DNA of 64,000 bases from Elizabethkingia miricola (GTDB lineage Bacteria; Bacteroidota; Bacteroidia; Flavobacteriales; Weeksellaceae), in NCBI RefSeq assembly GCF_001675285.1, contig NZ_LSGQ01000001.1, forward strand, positions 434,001 to 498,000, written 5' to 3'. The notes beneath the pieces were generated by a model. It was not told where the DNA came from. It saw only the letters and a list, made by a program, of their open reading frames with translations, and searched no databases. Position numbers and translations under genes: made by a program. This document shows, one piece after another, positions 46,949 to 56,722 of the stretch (within the stretch, counting starts at the first letter, position 1; the number at the start of each line of letters is the position of its first letter).

Positions 46949-47251
46949 ATGAATATAGGTCAAGTAATAAAAGATTTCCGAAAACAGAAAGGTATAAAAC
47001 AGGGAGAATTTGCAGAATTATGCCAAGTTTCACAAACATACCTTTCTCTTATCGAAAATAATCAGAAAGAACCTAATTTATCTTTGCTTAAAACAATTGC
47101 CGAGCAATTGGAAATTCCTTTGCCTATATTGTTTTTTTTAAGTTTGGATGAAGATGATGTTCCAGAACAAAAGAAAGATATATTTAAAATATTAGAGCCC
47201 TCCTTAAAAGGTCTTATAGCACAAATATATATAGATGATCCAAAGTCTTAA
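46949..47251 (+). CDS. XRE-family HTH regulator in the retron-like cassette
   Basis: 100 residues with a complete XRE HTH at 5-60 (IGQVIKDFRKQKGIKQGEFA, ELCQVSQTYLSLIENNQKEP) and a short acidic tail. Its end overlaps the start of the reverse transcriptase gene by 17 bases. XRE proteins accompany several retron types, where they may be regulators or part of the effector complex; this arrangement suggests one of these. Confidence 0.85.
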   Translation: MNIGQVIKDFRKQKGIKQGEFAELCQVSQTYLSLIENNQKEPNLSLLKTIAEQLEIPLPILFFLSLDEDDVPEQKKDIFKILEPSLKGLIAQIYIDDPKS

Positions 47252-48053
47252 ACAATTATCAGAATATTATTTAAAAATGTCAGAAAAGGATTTGAAGGCT
47301 TTAGCCCAAAATCCACAACAATACTATAACGTTTTTATCAAAAAACAAAAGAAGCCTGATGGAAGAATTAAACGGAGAGAAATTACAGAGGCTGTTGGGC
47401 TGCTCAAAAAAGTTCACAAACTTATTTTGACAAATATTTTGACAAAAATTGAATTTCCTTCTCCTCCTTTTATTGGTGGACTGAAAAGTAAAGATAATAT
47501 CTTGAATGCTTATTTTCATAAAGGCAAACCATACAAGTTTTGTACAGACTTAAAAAATTTTTATCCTCATATTAATAATAAAATGGTTTACAATGCATTT
47601 GTAAATTATGGATTTTCAGCTGATGTTGCTAGTGTATTAACGAAACTGACAACCTATAAGGGAGGACTGATACAAGGCGGAGCTAACAGTACCCATATTG
47701 CTTATTTAGCATTATGGAATACCATAAAAGAAATTATGCCTATATGTGATAAAAAAGAAATAACTTTTACTGTTTATGTAGATGATATGACATTTTCATC
47801 ATCAACTGATTTTAAAGAGTTATCAATTGAACTAAGAGATATTATTATTAAAAATGGTTTTTTTGTAAATCACAGTAAAACTTTTTTTACGAAAGGAAAA
47901 GCTGATATTACAGGAGTAAGAGTAGGACAGAATACACTGAACGTTAAAGACGACTTTCGAGAAAAATTAAATAATCTTGAGGGGTTATCTGAATTACAAA
48001 AACAAGGATTAGAAAGATATTATCAAAGGGTTATTACTTATGGAAAGGGTTAG
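47235..48053 (+). CDS. Retron-type reverse transcriptase
   Basis: 272 residues, compact as in retrons. Catalytic YVDD is at 181-184 with the first Asp of the triad in CTDLKNFYPHI (Asp105). The retron-specific elements are present: NAYFH (91-95, matching NAxxH) and ITG (225-227, matching VTG). Region 4 reads LIQGGANST. There is no maturase or HNH domain, so it is not a group II intron RT. It would make msDNA from the upstream ncRNA. Flanking genes give the candidate effectors: a 2-TM protein and an HExxH protein downstream. Confidence 0.88.
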   Translation: MIQSLKQLSEYYLKMSEKDLKALAQNPQQYYNVFIKKQKKPDGRIKRREITEAVGLLKKVHKLILTNILTKIEFPSPPFIGGLKSKDNILNAYFHKGKPYKFCTDLKNFYPHINNKMVYNAFVNYGFSADVASVLTKLTTYKGGLIQGGANSTHIAYLALWNTIKEIMPICDKKEITFTVYVDDMTFSSSTDFKELSIELRDIIIKNGFFVNHSKTFFTKGKADITGVRVGQNTLNVKDDFREKLNNLEGLSELQKQGLERYYQRVITYGKG

Positions 48054-48081
48054 ATAATTGGGTCTATTAAAAAAATATTAA

Positions 48082-49479
48082 ATGAAAACACTTTATGATG
48101 ATGGGTTTCGAGGAGTTCTGTCTTTAGCTGCTATAGAGAAGCTTGAAACCGTTAAAATTTTTGATACCCATATACATTTAGATACTGCTATACATATCGA
48201 TATGGGGAATCAATCTTTCTATTTTGAAAATTGCACATTTACAGGTCAAAGAATTGATTTTTCAATTTCAAAACAAAAAGCCTCTGATTATCAGTCATTA
48301 CAATTTATAAATTGTGCAATTTCAAATGATTTATTTATAAAAGATTGCAAACTTTATAGAGTTGAATTTCTAAATGTTCATGTTGTTTCTAATAGTTTTC
48401 ATATAACAACAGCTGAAATCAAATATATAAGCATTATAGGAAGTCCTGAGCAACATAGTGAAATTAAATCATTAATGTTGAACTCCTTAAATTCTGAAAC
48501 TGAAATAACGGATTTGGATTTTAGGTTAAATGATATAGAAACATTTGCTATTCATAATTGTGCCTTTAATACCATTATGATAAATGCAAACAAGATAAAC
48601 CGACTATCTTTTGATAAATTAAATTGCAATAATTATTTTCAGTTTTGGAAAAATATTTTAACTGAGTTTTCAACAATTAAAAAATCCGTAATAAATGAAT
48701 TTATAGGAAAAGGAACTATTTATGGAACTGAACTTGAATTTGAACAAGTAGTATTTAAAGATGTCTGTAGATTAGAACGTGTACCTAAGAATAGTAAAAG
48801 CTCATTAACTTTTAAAGAGTGTACGTTTGATAAAAGTGTTTATTTTGATGAAAGTCATTTCCATGAACTATCTATAATAGCGGCTTTTTTCAAAGATATA
48901 GTGTCTTTTAATTCAACAACAGTAAGCATTATAAAATTTAGAAGTGTTCATTTTGATAAGGTGGCATTTTTTAATGATTTTATAATATTGCTAAAAAACT
49001 TAGTTGATATAGGAACAATTAGAATAATTAAAAACCAACTTTATAAAACTGAAAATAAAATTGATTATATTGATTATAACGTTATTGAACAAAACCTTTT
49101 ATTAAATGATAAAAATCTTAATTTGAATGATAAAATTTTACTTCAACTTAATAAAAGATCAAATAATTTTGGAAGTAGCTGGTTAAAAGCTGTTTGGTTT
49201 ACTTTGAAAGTAAGCTTGTTTGGTTTTTTTGTCTTATTATTTGTCAATACATTTTTGATTGATAGTGGTTATAAATATGAAATTAACCTAAATTCAAAAT
49301 GGGCATCACTTCAAGAAATATTGAAAGAGTGGTTGAGGTTTACTTTTTCTTTTGATTTAAGAAGTTATCAAAATTATGAGTCAAACGGGTTTCTCTTATT
49401 TGTCTTTTTCTTTTTTAAAATTTTCATAGGTTATGGAGTATACCAAACTATAGCTGCCTTTAGAAAACATAGTAAATAA
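48082..49479 (+). CDS. Pentapeptide-like repeat protein with two C-terminal TM helices
   Basis: 465 residues. The first ~330 have a loose solenoid pattern with many short strands (FENCTFTGQRIDFSISK, FKECTFDKSVYFDESHFHEL, FRSVHFDKVAFFNDF) like degenerate pentapeptide or beta-helix repeats. Two TM segments follow (about 370-390 and 436-460) flanking a short extracytoplasmic loop, resembling ion-channel-type effectors. It starts 28 bases after the reverse transcriptase, so it is a good candidate for the retron's toxic effector, inferred from position and TM layout. Confidence 0.65.
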   Translation: MKTLYDDGFRGVLSLAAIEKLETVKIFDTHIHLDTAIHIDMGNQSFYFENCTFTGQRIDFSISKQKASDYQSLQFINCAISNDLFIKDCKLYRVEFLNVHVVSNSFHITTAEIKYISIIGSPEQHSEIKSLMLNSLNSETEITDLDFRLNDIETFAIHNCAFNTIMINANKINRLSFDKLNCNNYFQFWKNILTEFSTIKKSVINEFIGKGTIYGTELEFEQVVFKDVCRLERVPKNSKSSLTFKECTFDKSVYFDESHFHELSIIAAFFKDIVSFNSTTVSIIKFRSVHFDKVAFFNDFIILLKNLVDIGTIRIIKNQLYKTENKIDYIDYNVIEQNLLLNDKNLNLNDKILLQLNKRSNNFGSSWLKAVWFTLKVSLFGFFVLLFVNTFLIDSGYKYEINLNSKWASLQEILKEWLRFTFSFDLRSYQNYESNGFLLFVFFFFKIFIGYGVYQTIAAFRKHSK

Positions 49480-49498
49480 ATCAAACAAAACACAATAT

Positions 49499-50470
49499 AT
49501 GTTTAGTGACAAAATAAAAAAAATAATTGAGCATAATATAATTAATGCTGCAGATGTGTTTGATTATGAATATTCCCCATATAGCGAAAGATTTGATAAA
49601 ACTCAAAACTTTCTTTGGTCGATTCTTATCCATGAATCGAGGAATTATAACTTAAAAGAAAGTTATTTTTTTTTCGCAAATAATTCTTCTATAAATGCAA
49701 AAGCATGTAGACATAATAATTATAATCTGATTTCAGTTAATAGTGGCTTAGTTATTTGGTTAATTAAAAATGTTGTAGAAAATCAGAAGTTAAAAGAGTA
49801 TTATGAAAAACATTATGATGTATTTCAAAGAATTCAGTTTTATTCTTTTGAAGAACTATCATTTCAAATAAATCTATTATTTACATTTTATCATGAGTTT
49901 GCTCATTTGCTTCAAAAATCTGATTATTTAGAATTGGGACTTGAAGAAAATTCAAAATCTGATTTTTCACTATATCGCCATGCATTAGAGATTGACGCAG
50001 ATACTTTCAGTGGTATTTTTATAGCACGTCATCTAATACAGTATTACGAAAAGGATTTTTCTGAATTCGGAATTGAATTTTTAGAAATTATAGCAACGGT
50101 TCTGTGTTCAAATTTGTTCTTTTATTTATCTTCTTTTGGTGCAGCAAATAAAAAATTATATTTTAAAGAAAATTCACATCCTCATCCATTTATTAGAGTT
50201 ATTAGGCTTCTATTTACCATAGGAAAGTATTTTCAAGATGATTACAAAATCAAAATAGATAAAATTGGAATTGTTACCAAAATTGTTGATGAAATATTTT
50301 TGTTACAAGATACTTACGAAGTTAATAATTTGTCGAGTTTTCGAAATGAAATGATAAATTCAACAATAGATATACACGAATATCTACAGGAGCTTTCAGA
50401 CCACGATAAATTAAAAGTCAATTCAGCCATAAGAATATATAACCAAAGACAAGAAACGGATGGAAAATAA
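49499..50470 (+). CDS. HExxH metalloprotease-like protein of the retron-like cassette
   Basis: 323 residues, no signal peptide. HEFAH at 132-136 plus ALEIDADTFSG (Glu164) form a zinc site of the gluzincin type. The rest has no recognised domain; a hydrophobic stretch near 200-215 may be buried. It follows the 2-TM gene by 19 bases and so probably shares its transcript. It could be an effector protease or an accessory factor; the substrate is unknown. Confidence 0.65.
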   Translation: MFSDKIKKIIEHNIINAADVFDYEYSPYSERFDKTQNFLWSILIHESRNYNLKESYFFFANNSSINAKACRHNNYNLISVNSGLVIWLIKNVVENQKLKEYYEKHYDVFQRIQFYSFEELSFQINLLFTFYHEFAHLLQKSDYLELGLEENSKSDFSLYRHALEIDADTFSGIFIARHLIQYYEKDFSEFGIEFLEIIATVLCSNLFFYLSSFGAANKKLYFKENSHPHPFIRVIRLLFTIGKYFQDDYKIKIDKIGIVTKIVDEIFLLQDTYEVNNLSSFRNEMINSTIDIHEYLQELSDHDKLKVNSAIRIYNQRQETDGK

Positions 50471-50532
50471 TGATAAGATTAATTTTTGGGTTGATTTGTG
50501 GAATAATATTATTTGAATTAGTTAACACTTAA
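50470..50532 (+). CDS. 20-residue hydrophobic peptide (doubtful)
   Basis: An ATG overlapping the stop of the HExxH gene (TAATG) opens a frame MIRLIFGLICGIILFELVNT. It would be a single TM helix. The coupling-type overlap is the only support; it may be chance. Confidence 0.25.
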   Translation: MIRLIFGLICGIILFELVNT

Positions 50533-50616
50533 TCTGACAGTTATAATCCAATTAAATAACTTTAAAGCAGATTAAGTATTATCCAAAGAGCAGTAAATTA
50601 ATAAAAATGATTAATC

Positions 50617-50829
50617 ATGATAGGAGCAATCATATTCTTTCTTTTAGGAGTTTTATTATTTTATTTAAGAATTAAGAATAAATTTCCATATAATCTTATC
50701 TACGATAAAAATGATGAGAACGATATATATGATCTCGTCACGTATAAAATTCCAGGATGGACATTGATAATAATAATGATCTTAGGGGGACTTTATGGAA
50801 TTATTGTCAATCTTTTAAAGATTATATAA
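50617..50829 (+). CDS. Small membrane protein, unknown
   Basis: 70 residues with two TM segments (GAIIFFLLGVLLFYLRI and WTLIIIMILGGLYGIIVNLL) separated by an acidic loop (YDKNDENDIYDL). No recognised family. It lies 147 bases after the HExxH gene and 41 bases before a terminator, so it ends the retron-like gene cluster. It might be an immunity or inner-membrane partner; that is only a guess from position. Confidence 0.6.
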   Translation: MIGAIIFFLLGVLLFYLRIKNKFPYNLIYDKNDENDIYDLVTYKIPGWTLIIIMILGGLYGIIVNLLKII

Positions 50830-50869
50830 TTATTAGTTTAAATATCTTTTATTTTCCTATACAAAATAT

Positions 50870-50897
50870 AAAGGGAGCTACTTTGCTCCCTTTTATT
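50870..50897. terminator. Bidirectional terminator between retron cluster and helicase gene
   Basis: AAAGGGAGC (50870-50878) pairs with GCTCCCTTT (50885-50893) around a 6-base loop, T-run to the right. It separates the plus-strand retron cluster from the minus-strand helicase gene. Confidence 0.8.
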
Positions 50898-51014
50898 ATT
50901 TCCAGAAGTAAGTTTTAAGGCAATATCAATCCCATAAAATGTAAATATTATTACTTCAACTTCTAGTTTATATAAAAAACTACTATAAATATAAATGACA
51001 ACCTGTTTAAACTT

Positions 51015-54000
51015 CTATACTTCTTTTATTTTTAGAAATGCATTATCCTGAACCAGTATTCCTTTCTCAATTGATTCCTGGACACTAATTAATAGAGATT
51101 TTTTAAGATCTTCAGTGAGCCTTGAGAATCCTAAAAGTTTTACTAATAAAGCAACAGCATTTTCTGGTTGAATAGCAATAGCATCTTTTACAATTTTCTC
51201 CAAACCTGAATAAATTTCTTCAGGGGCTATATAATTAATCTTTCTGGAATTACCCGGAAGATTACTACGGTTTCTAACAACTACCTCTTTTTTTTCATTA
51301 TGCCATAGGAATTCTCCTCTTTTCTCAATAAGACCTATTTGCTGTGCATAATCTGTTGCTTGCTCAAGAGATGCTCTGACCCTACTTCCTACTTTTGAAA
51401 TTCCATTAGCCTCTGCCATTCTTCTTGCCATTTCATCAAAATGAACAGGACCTTCCACAAAAACAATATCAGAAATCCATTTTCCTAAATTCCCCTGTGA
51501 ATGTAAATGCATTTCCATTTTTGCAATATCTGTTGGTAATTCTGCAATTTGATACAGAGGTGCCTTTTCATAAATAACCTCTTCTTTCTTAGCCTCTCGA
51601 ACTAATTCTTCAAGCTCCTGATTCATTTCTTCTTCTATAATATCGTCTTGCTGTAACTGTGCTTTAGAATGTTCAATAGCACTGATAATAAGATCTAATT
51701 CTTTTTGTGGATTTCTAAACCAGTCAATACTCCATACATTATGGAGTTTCCACCCCATAGCCTCTAAAACTTCTTTACGCAGTCTATCCCTATCTCTTGC
51801 TGATTTTGCTGAAGCATAAGATTTTCCATCACAATTGATCCCCAAAATATATCTTCCCGGATGATCTGGGTCTACTACTGCTAAATCAATATAGTAACCA
51901 GCACTTCCTACTTTTTGTCTAACAATATATCCCTTAGCCTCAAGGCTTTTACTCACAAGCTCCTCAAAAGGTCTATGTACCGTTTCTATCCTTTGATGAT
52001 CCATTTCGAATTTACCATACTGGGCATAGTATAAAAAGCTCTTAAGAGCTCTTATGCCGAACTTAGCATTTGGACCGGGATTAATCTCTTCTGAGGTAAT
52101 ATTAGTGAAGACCTCACAGCGACTCTTAGCTCTTGTTATAAGAACATTTAATCTACGTTCTCCACCTTCATTATTTAATGGACCAAAATTCATGGTAAGA
52201 TTACCTTCCAATGTTCTGCCATAACCAATACTAATAAAAATGACATCCCTCTCATCTCCCTGAACATTTTCTAAGTTCTTCACAAAGAAAGGTTCGCTAG
52301 AATGATTTCTAAAGAAATCTTCAATATCAGGATTCAAACGTCGTCTTATCTCCATTGCTGTATTAATAGCTTGCATTTGCGAAGTACTAAAAGCAACTAC
52401 ACCTAAACTTTGTTTTGGATATTTTCTGGCATGTTCAACAACAGCGTCTGCAACATATTCAGCTTCTTTGATATTTGCTCTTGTTTTTCCTTTATCATAA
52501 TAGGTATCTGGTAAGTGATGGAAGAATAAGCCCATGCGGTGCTTAGAACCTGGACTTGGGAAAATAACTAATTTATTCTCATAAAATTCCTGATTAGACA
52601 GACTAATTAAAGATTCATGACGGCTTCTGTAATGCCATTGTAACATCGTTTGACAGGCTCCCTGAGCATCACACATCCCTAAAATGCTTAGCATATCAGC
52701 AGTTACATTATCCTCCTCCTCAAGATCTGTATTGAGTTTATCAAAGAAGCTTGTAGGTGGCATTTGTTTAGTATCACCAACCACGACAATTTGCTTTCCT
52801 CTCAAGATAGCCCCCAAAGCATCTACAGGTCTTACCTGACTTGCTTCATCAAATATGACCAAATCAAAATTAATACTATCTGGTGGTAAGAAATTGGCAA
52901 TAGACATCGGACTCATCATAATAACTGGCTTAATAGCTTGAATAGCAAGTCCAGCTTCAGTCATTAATTTACGAATTGGCATATGTCTGGCCTTACGATT
53001 AAACTCTCCACGAAGCACATTTATCTGTCCTCCCCCATCTATTTTAGGTAAGTTTTCAAAATGCTTTAAGGCTATTAAGGCTCTGTTGTAGTGCTGATTT
53101 AGAACATCCAGATGCCCAAACTTTGCGATAATTTCTTCATGACTAGACCTTTCAAACTTTCTGAGCTCACTACTATTAATAAGTATATTTTCTAAAAGCT
53201 GATCATACCATGATTTTTGAAGTGCAATTTTAAGGTAAGCGTTAGCATCAGACCAGTTAACAGAAGCCTCTATTAAGTATCCGGCATTCTGAGCTTCCAT
53301 ATTTTCTTTTAATACGTTCCACTGAATAACTTTATGCAGTTCCGGAAGTCTGTTTCTCCACTCTTGTAGCTTTAAGGATTGATCTCCATAGTTTAAAGTA
53401 TCAAATTCTCCTTTAAACTTAATCCTCTCAAGCAATGACTCATTGTTCTCCTTTCTATCTTTATAAAGTTTTATAAGCTTCTCTTGAAAATCCTTAGCTA
53501 TATCTGTAGAACTATTTGTTTTAAGGTAGCTAATAAATCCATTTGGTACTGTGTTAGTTTGAAGTCCTTTATGAACAGTGGAAAGATAATTTGCTACAGT
53601 TTCAATCTCCTGCCAATTAGTTGAGTTTCCTTTCCAATGACTACCTAAAAGTCTACTCAGTAAATCTTTAGAAGAATCCAAGTCATTGGAAAGCCTTTTG
53701 GCTTCCATAATTGCATTTACATATTCCAGCTTTTTCTCCAGGTTTCCAGGCATTGGAGAAGTCAGGAGCCCAGCTAATTGATTAACACTTCTTTTATAAT
53801 CTCCTATTAAAAACTTATACCATTTTGACCCGTGGGCTATTAAATTCTGCCTGATAGGTAAAACATCATAATTCCAAGCTTCAGCAATAAAATGGTCCTG
53901 ATAGTTATCATAGATTTCACTAAGTCTTTTTCCAACTTTACAGGCATCTGTAATCTTTTCCTTATCATCTACCCATGCATCATCCTCAACAGAAAAACCT

Positions 54001-55667
54001 GAAAGACCTGGATTCCTCTTAGCTAAATCTAAAAGATCTATAGATTTTTGCAATTCAACATCATTGTTTGGGATATCGGTGAAAACGTGCTCGCTGATTT
54101 CCTTACTAAGCAATTGGAATTCCTCATCTAATTGTCCAATTTCTTCCAACTTGCTTTTTAAAACCTCTTCTTCACTAGGAATAAGCAGATTGAGTTCTGT
54201 TCCATAGAAAAGTAATTTTTCCGGCTCTCCAATGGAAGAAAGCCGAGCTTGTACCTGTTCAGCTAAAATTTCAGCTTCTTTTATTTTGCTTGGACTCCAT
54301 GAAAGAAAGCCTTCAGGCTGAATCTTAGGAAATTTATAATCCTTATAATCATTAGCAATCTTTAGTAAATTACCAATAATCTCCTGAGGGGAATGCCCAC
54401 TATTTTGAATCTCTGTATTAATTACTTCGCAATAATTATTAAGCTCTTCTATAAGTGGAGTAAGCATCCCAATCTCATTTTCCAGATGCTGTAAAGTAGG
54501 CTTTCCAAGATCCAATACTTTCTTTAATTCCTCATGCACAGATTTCTTATTGGCCTTATGGCTATGAAGTTCCAGGCAGGCAATGCCTAAGTGGATATTA
54601 TCCAACCTTCTCTTTACAACTTCCAAGGCCGCCATTTTTTCCGCTACAAAAAGTATCTTTTTACCCTTACCTATTGCATCTGCAATAATATTGGCGATTG
54701 TTTGAGATTTTCCAGTGCCAGGAGGCCCCTGAATAACCATATGCCGTCCCTCATTAACCCCCAGCATAGCTATAGCCTGCGAACTATCGGCATCCACAAC
54801 CATCGAAAGGTTCGATATTTTAGGTTCTTTATCTAAGGATTGGCTCTCTATTCTAAGAGGTTCTTGATCGAAGCCTTTGGTAAATAAAGCTTTAATAACT
54901 TCATGATCATAAGGTTTTCGATCTCCAGGCCATTTCGAAGCATCTAAGTCATGATAAATCATAAACTTTCCGAATGAGAAAAAACCGAGCTCAATGATAT
55001 CCTCCTCTACTTCCCAATTAGATTGATGACTAACACGCTGCTTAATATCATGAAAATATCCATCAACATCAATTTCATTATGCTCTTCAAGATTAGGAAT
55101 TGTGATATTAAACTCTGCAAGCATTTTAGCTTGTAGAGAAAGGTTTGTTCCAATATCAGCTCCTGAATATCGTAAGCTAAAGCGTTCACTGGCGCTGGAT
55201 CTTTCAAGAGAGACAGGAATAAGAATTAATGGTGCATACCTTGGCTCTTCAGTATTCCCTTTTTCATACCATTTTAGCATTCCTAAAGCCAAATACAGAA
55301 TATTAACCCCCTGCTCCTCAAGACTTGTTCTTGCAAAGTAATAAGTATTAAGAATTTTAGTCTGAAGCTTTTGTTCTTTTTCATTGGTTTGAAGCTTTGT
55401 ATCATTATAAGCATCTTGTAATTCTGGCTCCGATAATTCTGGAAGTTCATAAATGGTATCTTCATCATCATCTTTACCCGGACGCCCTAAAAAAGTCATT
55501 GCTTTATTACCTCGTACGAGTATATCAAAAATATTAGTTGATTTTTCCTGTACAATATGAAGTCCTCTGGCTGAGGATATTTTATAATTAAGCAAAGTAT
55601 TACGCATTCCCAAGTCAAGTAATTCTTTCCTTGATGCTTCTAGTTTTGATATTATTTCTTCTTGCAT
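51015..55667 (-). CDS. Giant DUF4011-type SF1 helicase with Vsr-like nuclease domain
   Basis: 1550 residues. Order: DUF4011-type N-terminal region (SRKELLDLGMRNTLLNYK..), SF1 helicase half with Walker A QGPPGTGKSQT (about 312-322), a long helical insertion (about 420-880), Walker B/motif II FDEASQVRP (about 940), C-terminal RecA-like half with LNVLITRAKSRCEVF (about 1172), a Vsr/PD-D/ExK-like nuclease (about 1236-1325; YYIDLAVVDPD, GINCDGKSY), and a DUF3320-like winged helix near the end. The family is abundant in defence islands and is thought to act on invading nucleic acid. Upstream on the same strand, 41 bases away, is an AbiJ-like gene, so the two may form one defence unit. Confidence 0.85.
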   Translation of the reverse strand: MQEEIISKLEASRKELLDLGMRNTLLNYKISSARGLHIVQEKSTNIFDILVRGNKAMTFLGRPGKDDDEDTIYELPELSEPELQDAYNDTKLQTNEKEQKLQTKILNTYYFARTSLEEQGVNILYLALGMLKWYEKGNTEEPRYAPLILIPVSLERSSASERFSLRYSGADIGTNLSLQAKMLAEFNITIPNLEEHNEIDVDGYFHDIKQRVSHQSNWEVEEDIIELGFFSFGKFMIYHDLDASKWPGDRKPYDHEVIKALFTKGFDQEPLRIESQSLDKEPKISNLSMVVDADSSQAIAMLGVNEGRHMVIQGPPGTGKSQTIANIIADAIGKGKKILFVAEKMAALEVVKRRLDNIHLGIACLELHSHKANKKSVHEELKKVLDLGKPTLQHLENEIGMLTPLIEELNNYCEVINTEIQNSGHSPQEIIGNLLKIANDYKDYKFPKIQPEGFLSWSPSKIKEAEILAEQVQARLSSIGEPEKLLFYGTELNLLIPSEEEVLKSKLEEIGQLDEEFQLLSKEISEHVFTDIPNNDVELQKSIDLLDLAKRNPGLSGFSVEDDAWVDDKEKITDACKVGKRLSEIYDNYQDHFIAEAWNYDVLPIRQNLIAHGSKWYKFLIGDYKRSVNQLAGLLTSPMPGNLEKKLEYVNAIMEAKRLSNDLDSSKDLLSRLLGSHWKGNSTNWQEIETVANYLSTVHKGLQTNTVPNGFISYLKTNSSTDIAKDFQEKLIKLYKDRKENNESLLERIKFKGEFDTLNYGDQSLKLQEWRNRLPELHKVIQWNVLKENMEAQNAGYLIEASVNWSDANAYLKIALQKSWYDQLLENILINSSELRKFERSSHEEIIAKFGHLDVLNQHYNRALIALKHFENLPKIDGGGQINVLRGEFNRKARHMPIRKLMTEAGLAIQAIKPVIMMSPMSIANFLPPDSINFDLVIFDEASQVRPVDALGAILRGKQIVVVGDTKQMPPTSFFDKLNTDLEEEDNVTADMLSILGMCDAQGACQTMLQWHYRSRHESLISLSNQEFYENKLVIFPSPGSKHRMGLFFHHLPDTYYDKGKTRANIKEAEYVADAVVEHARKYPKQSLGVVAFSTSQMQAINTAMEIRRRLNPDIEDFFRNHSSEPFFVKNLENVQGDERDVIFISIGYGRTLEGNLTMNFGPLNNEGGERRLNVLITRAKSRCEVFTNITSEEINPGPNAKFGIRALKSFLYYAQYGKFEMDHQRIETVHRPFEELVSKSLEAKGYIVRQKVGSAGYYIDLAVVDPDHPGRYILGINCDGKSYASAKSARDRDRLRKEVLEAMGWKLHNVWSIDWFRNPQKELDLIISAIEHSKAQLQQDDIIEEEMNQELEELVREAKKEEVIYEKAPLYQIAELPTDIAKMEMHLHSQGNLGKWISDIVFVEGPVHFDEMARRMAEANGISKVGSRVRASLEQATDYAQQIGLIEKRGEFLWHNEKKEVVVRNRSNLPGNSRKINYIAPEEIYSGLEKIVKDAIAIQPENAVALLVKLLGFSRLTEDLKKSLLISVQESIEKGILVQDNAFLKIKEV

Positions 55668-55708
55668 ATCTAATTATTAGTTTTTATACACTGCTACTAA
55701 CAGTATAA

Positions 55709-56413
55709 CTATTTAATTCTTGAAATAAACTTCATGAATGAACTGGTCATTTCAAAAATAATTTCAATTTCATTCTCTACAACTGCGTCATTATGTTTTA
55801 CGTAGGTATTTTGGTACTGACAATAATAATCAACAAGTTTTATAAACATATTAATAAGTTCTTTAGAAACCTGTTTTTCTTTAATATATGCACTAATTAA
55901 AGGAATTTGATTTTCAAGAGATTTTTTATTATTTAAAATTCCTTTCAGAAGTAACTCTAAAGAAAGTCGTAAATCATCCAGAATATTTCTTTCAAAAATC
56001 TGGTTATCAAACTTTTTAAGCGCCTCAGTATATACTTTTAAACTCTCAGGATAATCCGATAGCCAATGTCTTACTTCATGGATAAGGATTTCATTAATTT
56101 CCTGTCCCAAATTTCCATAACGGGATAGTAACTTAATCTTCAAATCCCTCACATCAGAATTAGATTTAAAATGCTCCAATTCACATAAGTCTTTAAGAAT
56201 AATAAACTGTTGATCTGGGGAAAAAGCCTTTAAGTTTTCTTTTAGAGCCGTTCTTTTATTAGGACTGTCAAACGGATATTCGCCAAAGGGTATATTAACA
56301 TTATACTGCACGGCATATTCTGAGAAAAGTTCCGCTATTTTAGGTCCGGTTAATCCAGTGTTTGTATCACCTAGAAGATCACCGGCATGGCTAATAAATG
56401 TAATTGGTATCAC
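55709..56413 (-). CDS. AbiJ/HEPN-like abortive-infection protein
   Basis: 234 residues. The N-terminal third (KRTALKENLKAFSPDQQFII, ILKDLCELEHF) resembles the AbiJ N-terminal domains. The C-terminal half is all-helical (LRLSLELLLKGILNNKKSLENQ) as in HEPN or toxin-type domains, but the RxxxxH RNase motif is not evident. It lies directly upstream of the giant helicase on the same strand. It may sense or restrict phage together with it; the assignment is from weak similarity and position. Confidence 0.5.
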   Translation of the reverse strand: MIPITFISHAGDLLGDTNTGLTGPKIAELFSEYAVQYNVNIPFGEYPFDSPNKRTALKENLKAFSPDQQFIILKDLCELEHFKSNSDVRDLKIKLLSRYGNLGQEINEILIHEVRHWLSDYPESLKVYTEALKKFDNQIFERNILDDLRLSLELLLKGILNNKKSLENQIPLISAYIKEKQVSKELINMFIKLVDYYCQYQNTYVKHNDAVVENEIEIIFEMTSSFMKFISRIK

Positions 56414-56564
56414 AATCTTATAATTTATAAATTGAATACATAAATACTATTTTTTAGAAAAAAATATATTATTAATTACATCAAATATAAAAAATTGAAG
56501 AAAATAAAAAAAAAGGAAAACCGTAAAATCTATTTGTTTATAGTATCCATAATTATATAAAGTG

Positions 56565-56592
56565 AAATTACGAGATAGTATCTCGTAATTTT
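56565..56592. terminator. Hairpin downstream of the XRE gene
   Basis: AAATTACGAGA (56565-56575) pairs exactly with TCTCGTAATTT (56581-56591), loop TAGTA. The 309-base stretch 56414-56722 contains only this AT-rich hairpin. It could end the minus-strand XRE transcript, though the T-run is short. Confidence 0.6.
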
Positions 56593-56722
56593 ATTCTTCG
56601 CTAGAAATCACAGGTCGTGTTTAGGAGTTTAAAATTACCTATTAATAAAATTCTTGATTGTCTTTTAAAACAAATAAGACAAGTTTAAAAATAGTTTCAT
56701 CTCAAAATTACTTCAGAAACTT

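Noticed and set aside
47235-48053. Group II intron or DGR reverse transcriptase
   Set aside because: No maturase or HNH domain, no intron domain V-like RNA and no template/variable repeat pair; retron-type NAxxH and ITG motifs and a1/a2 repeats are present instead.
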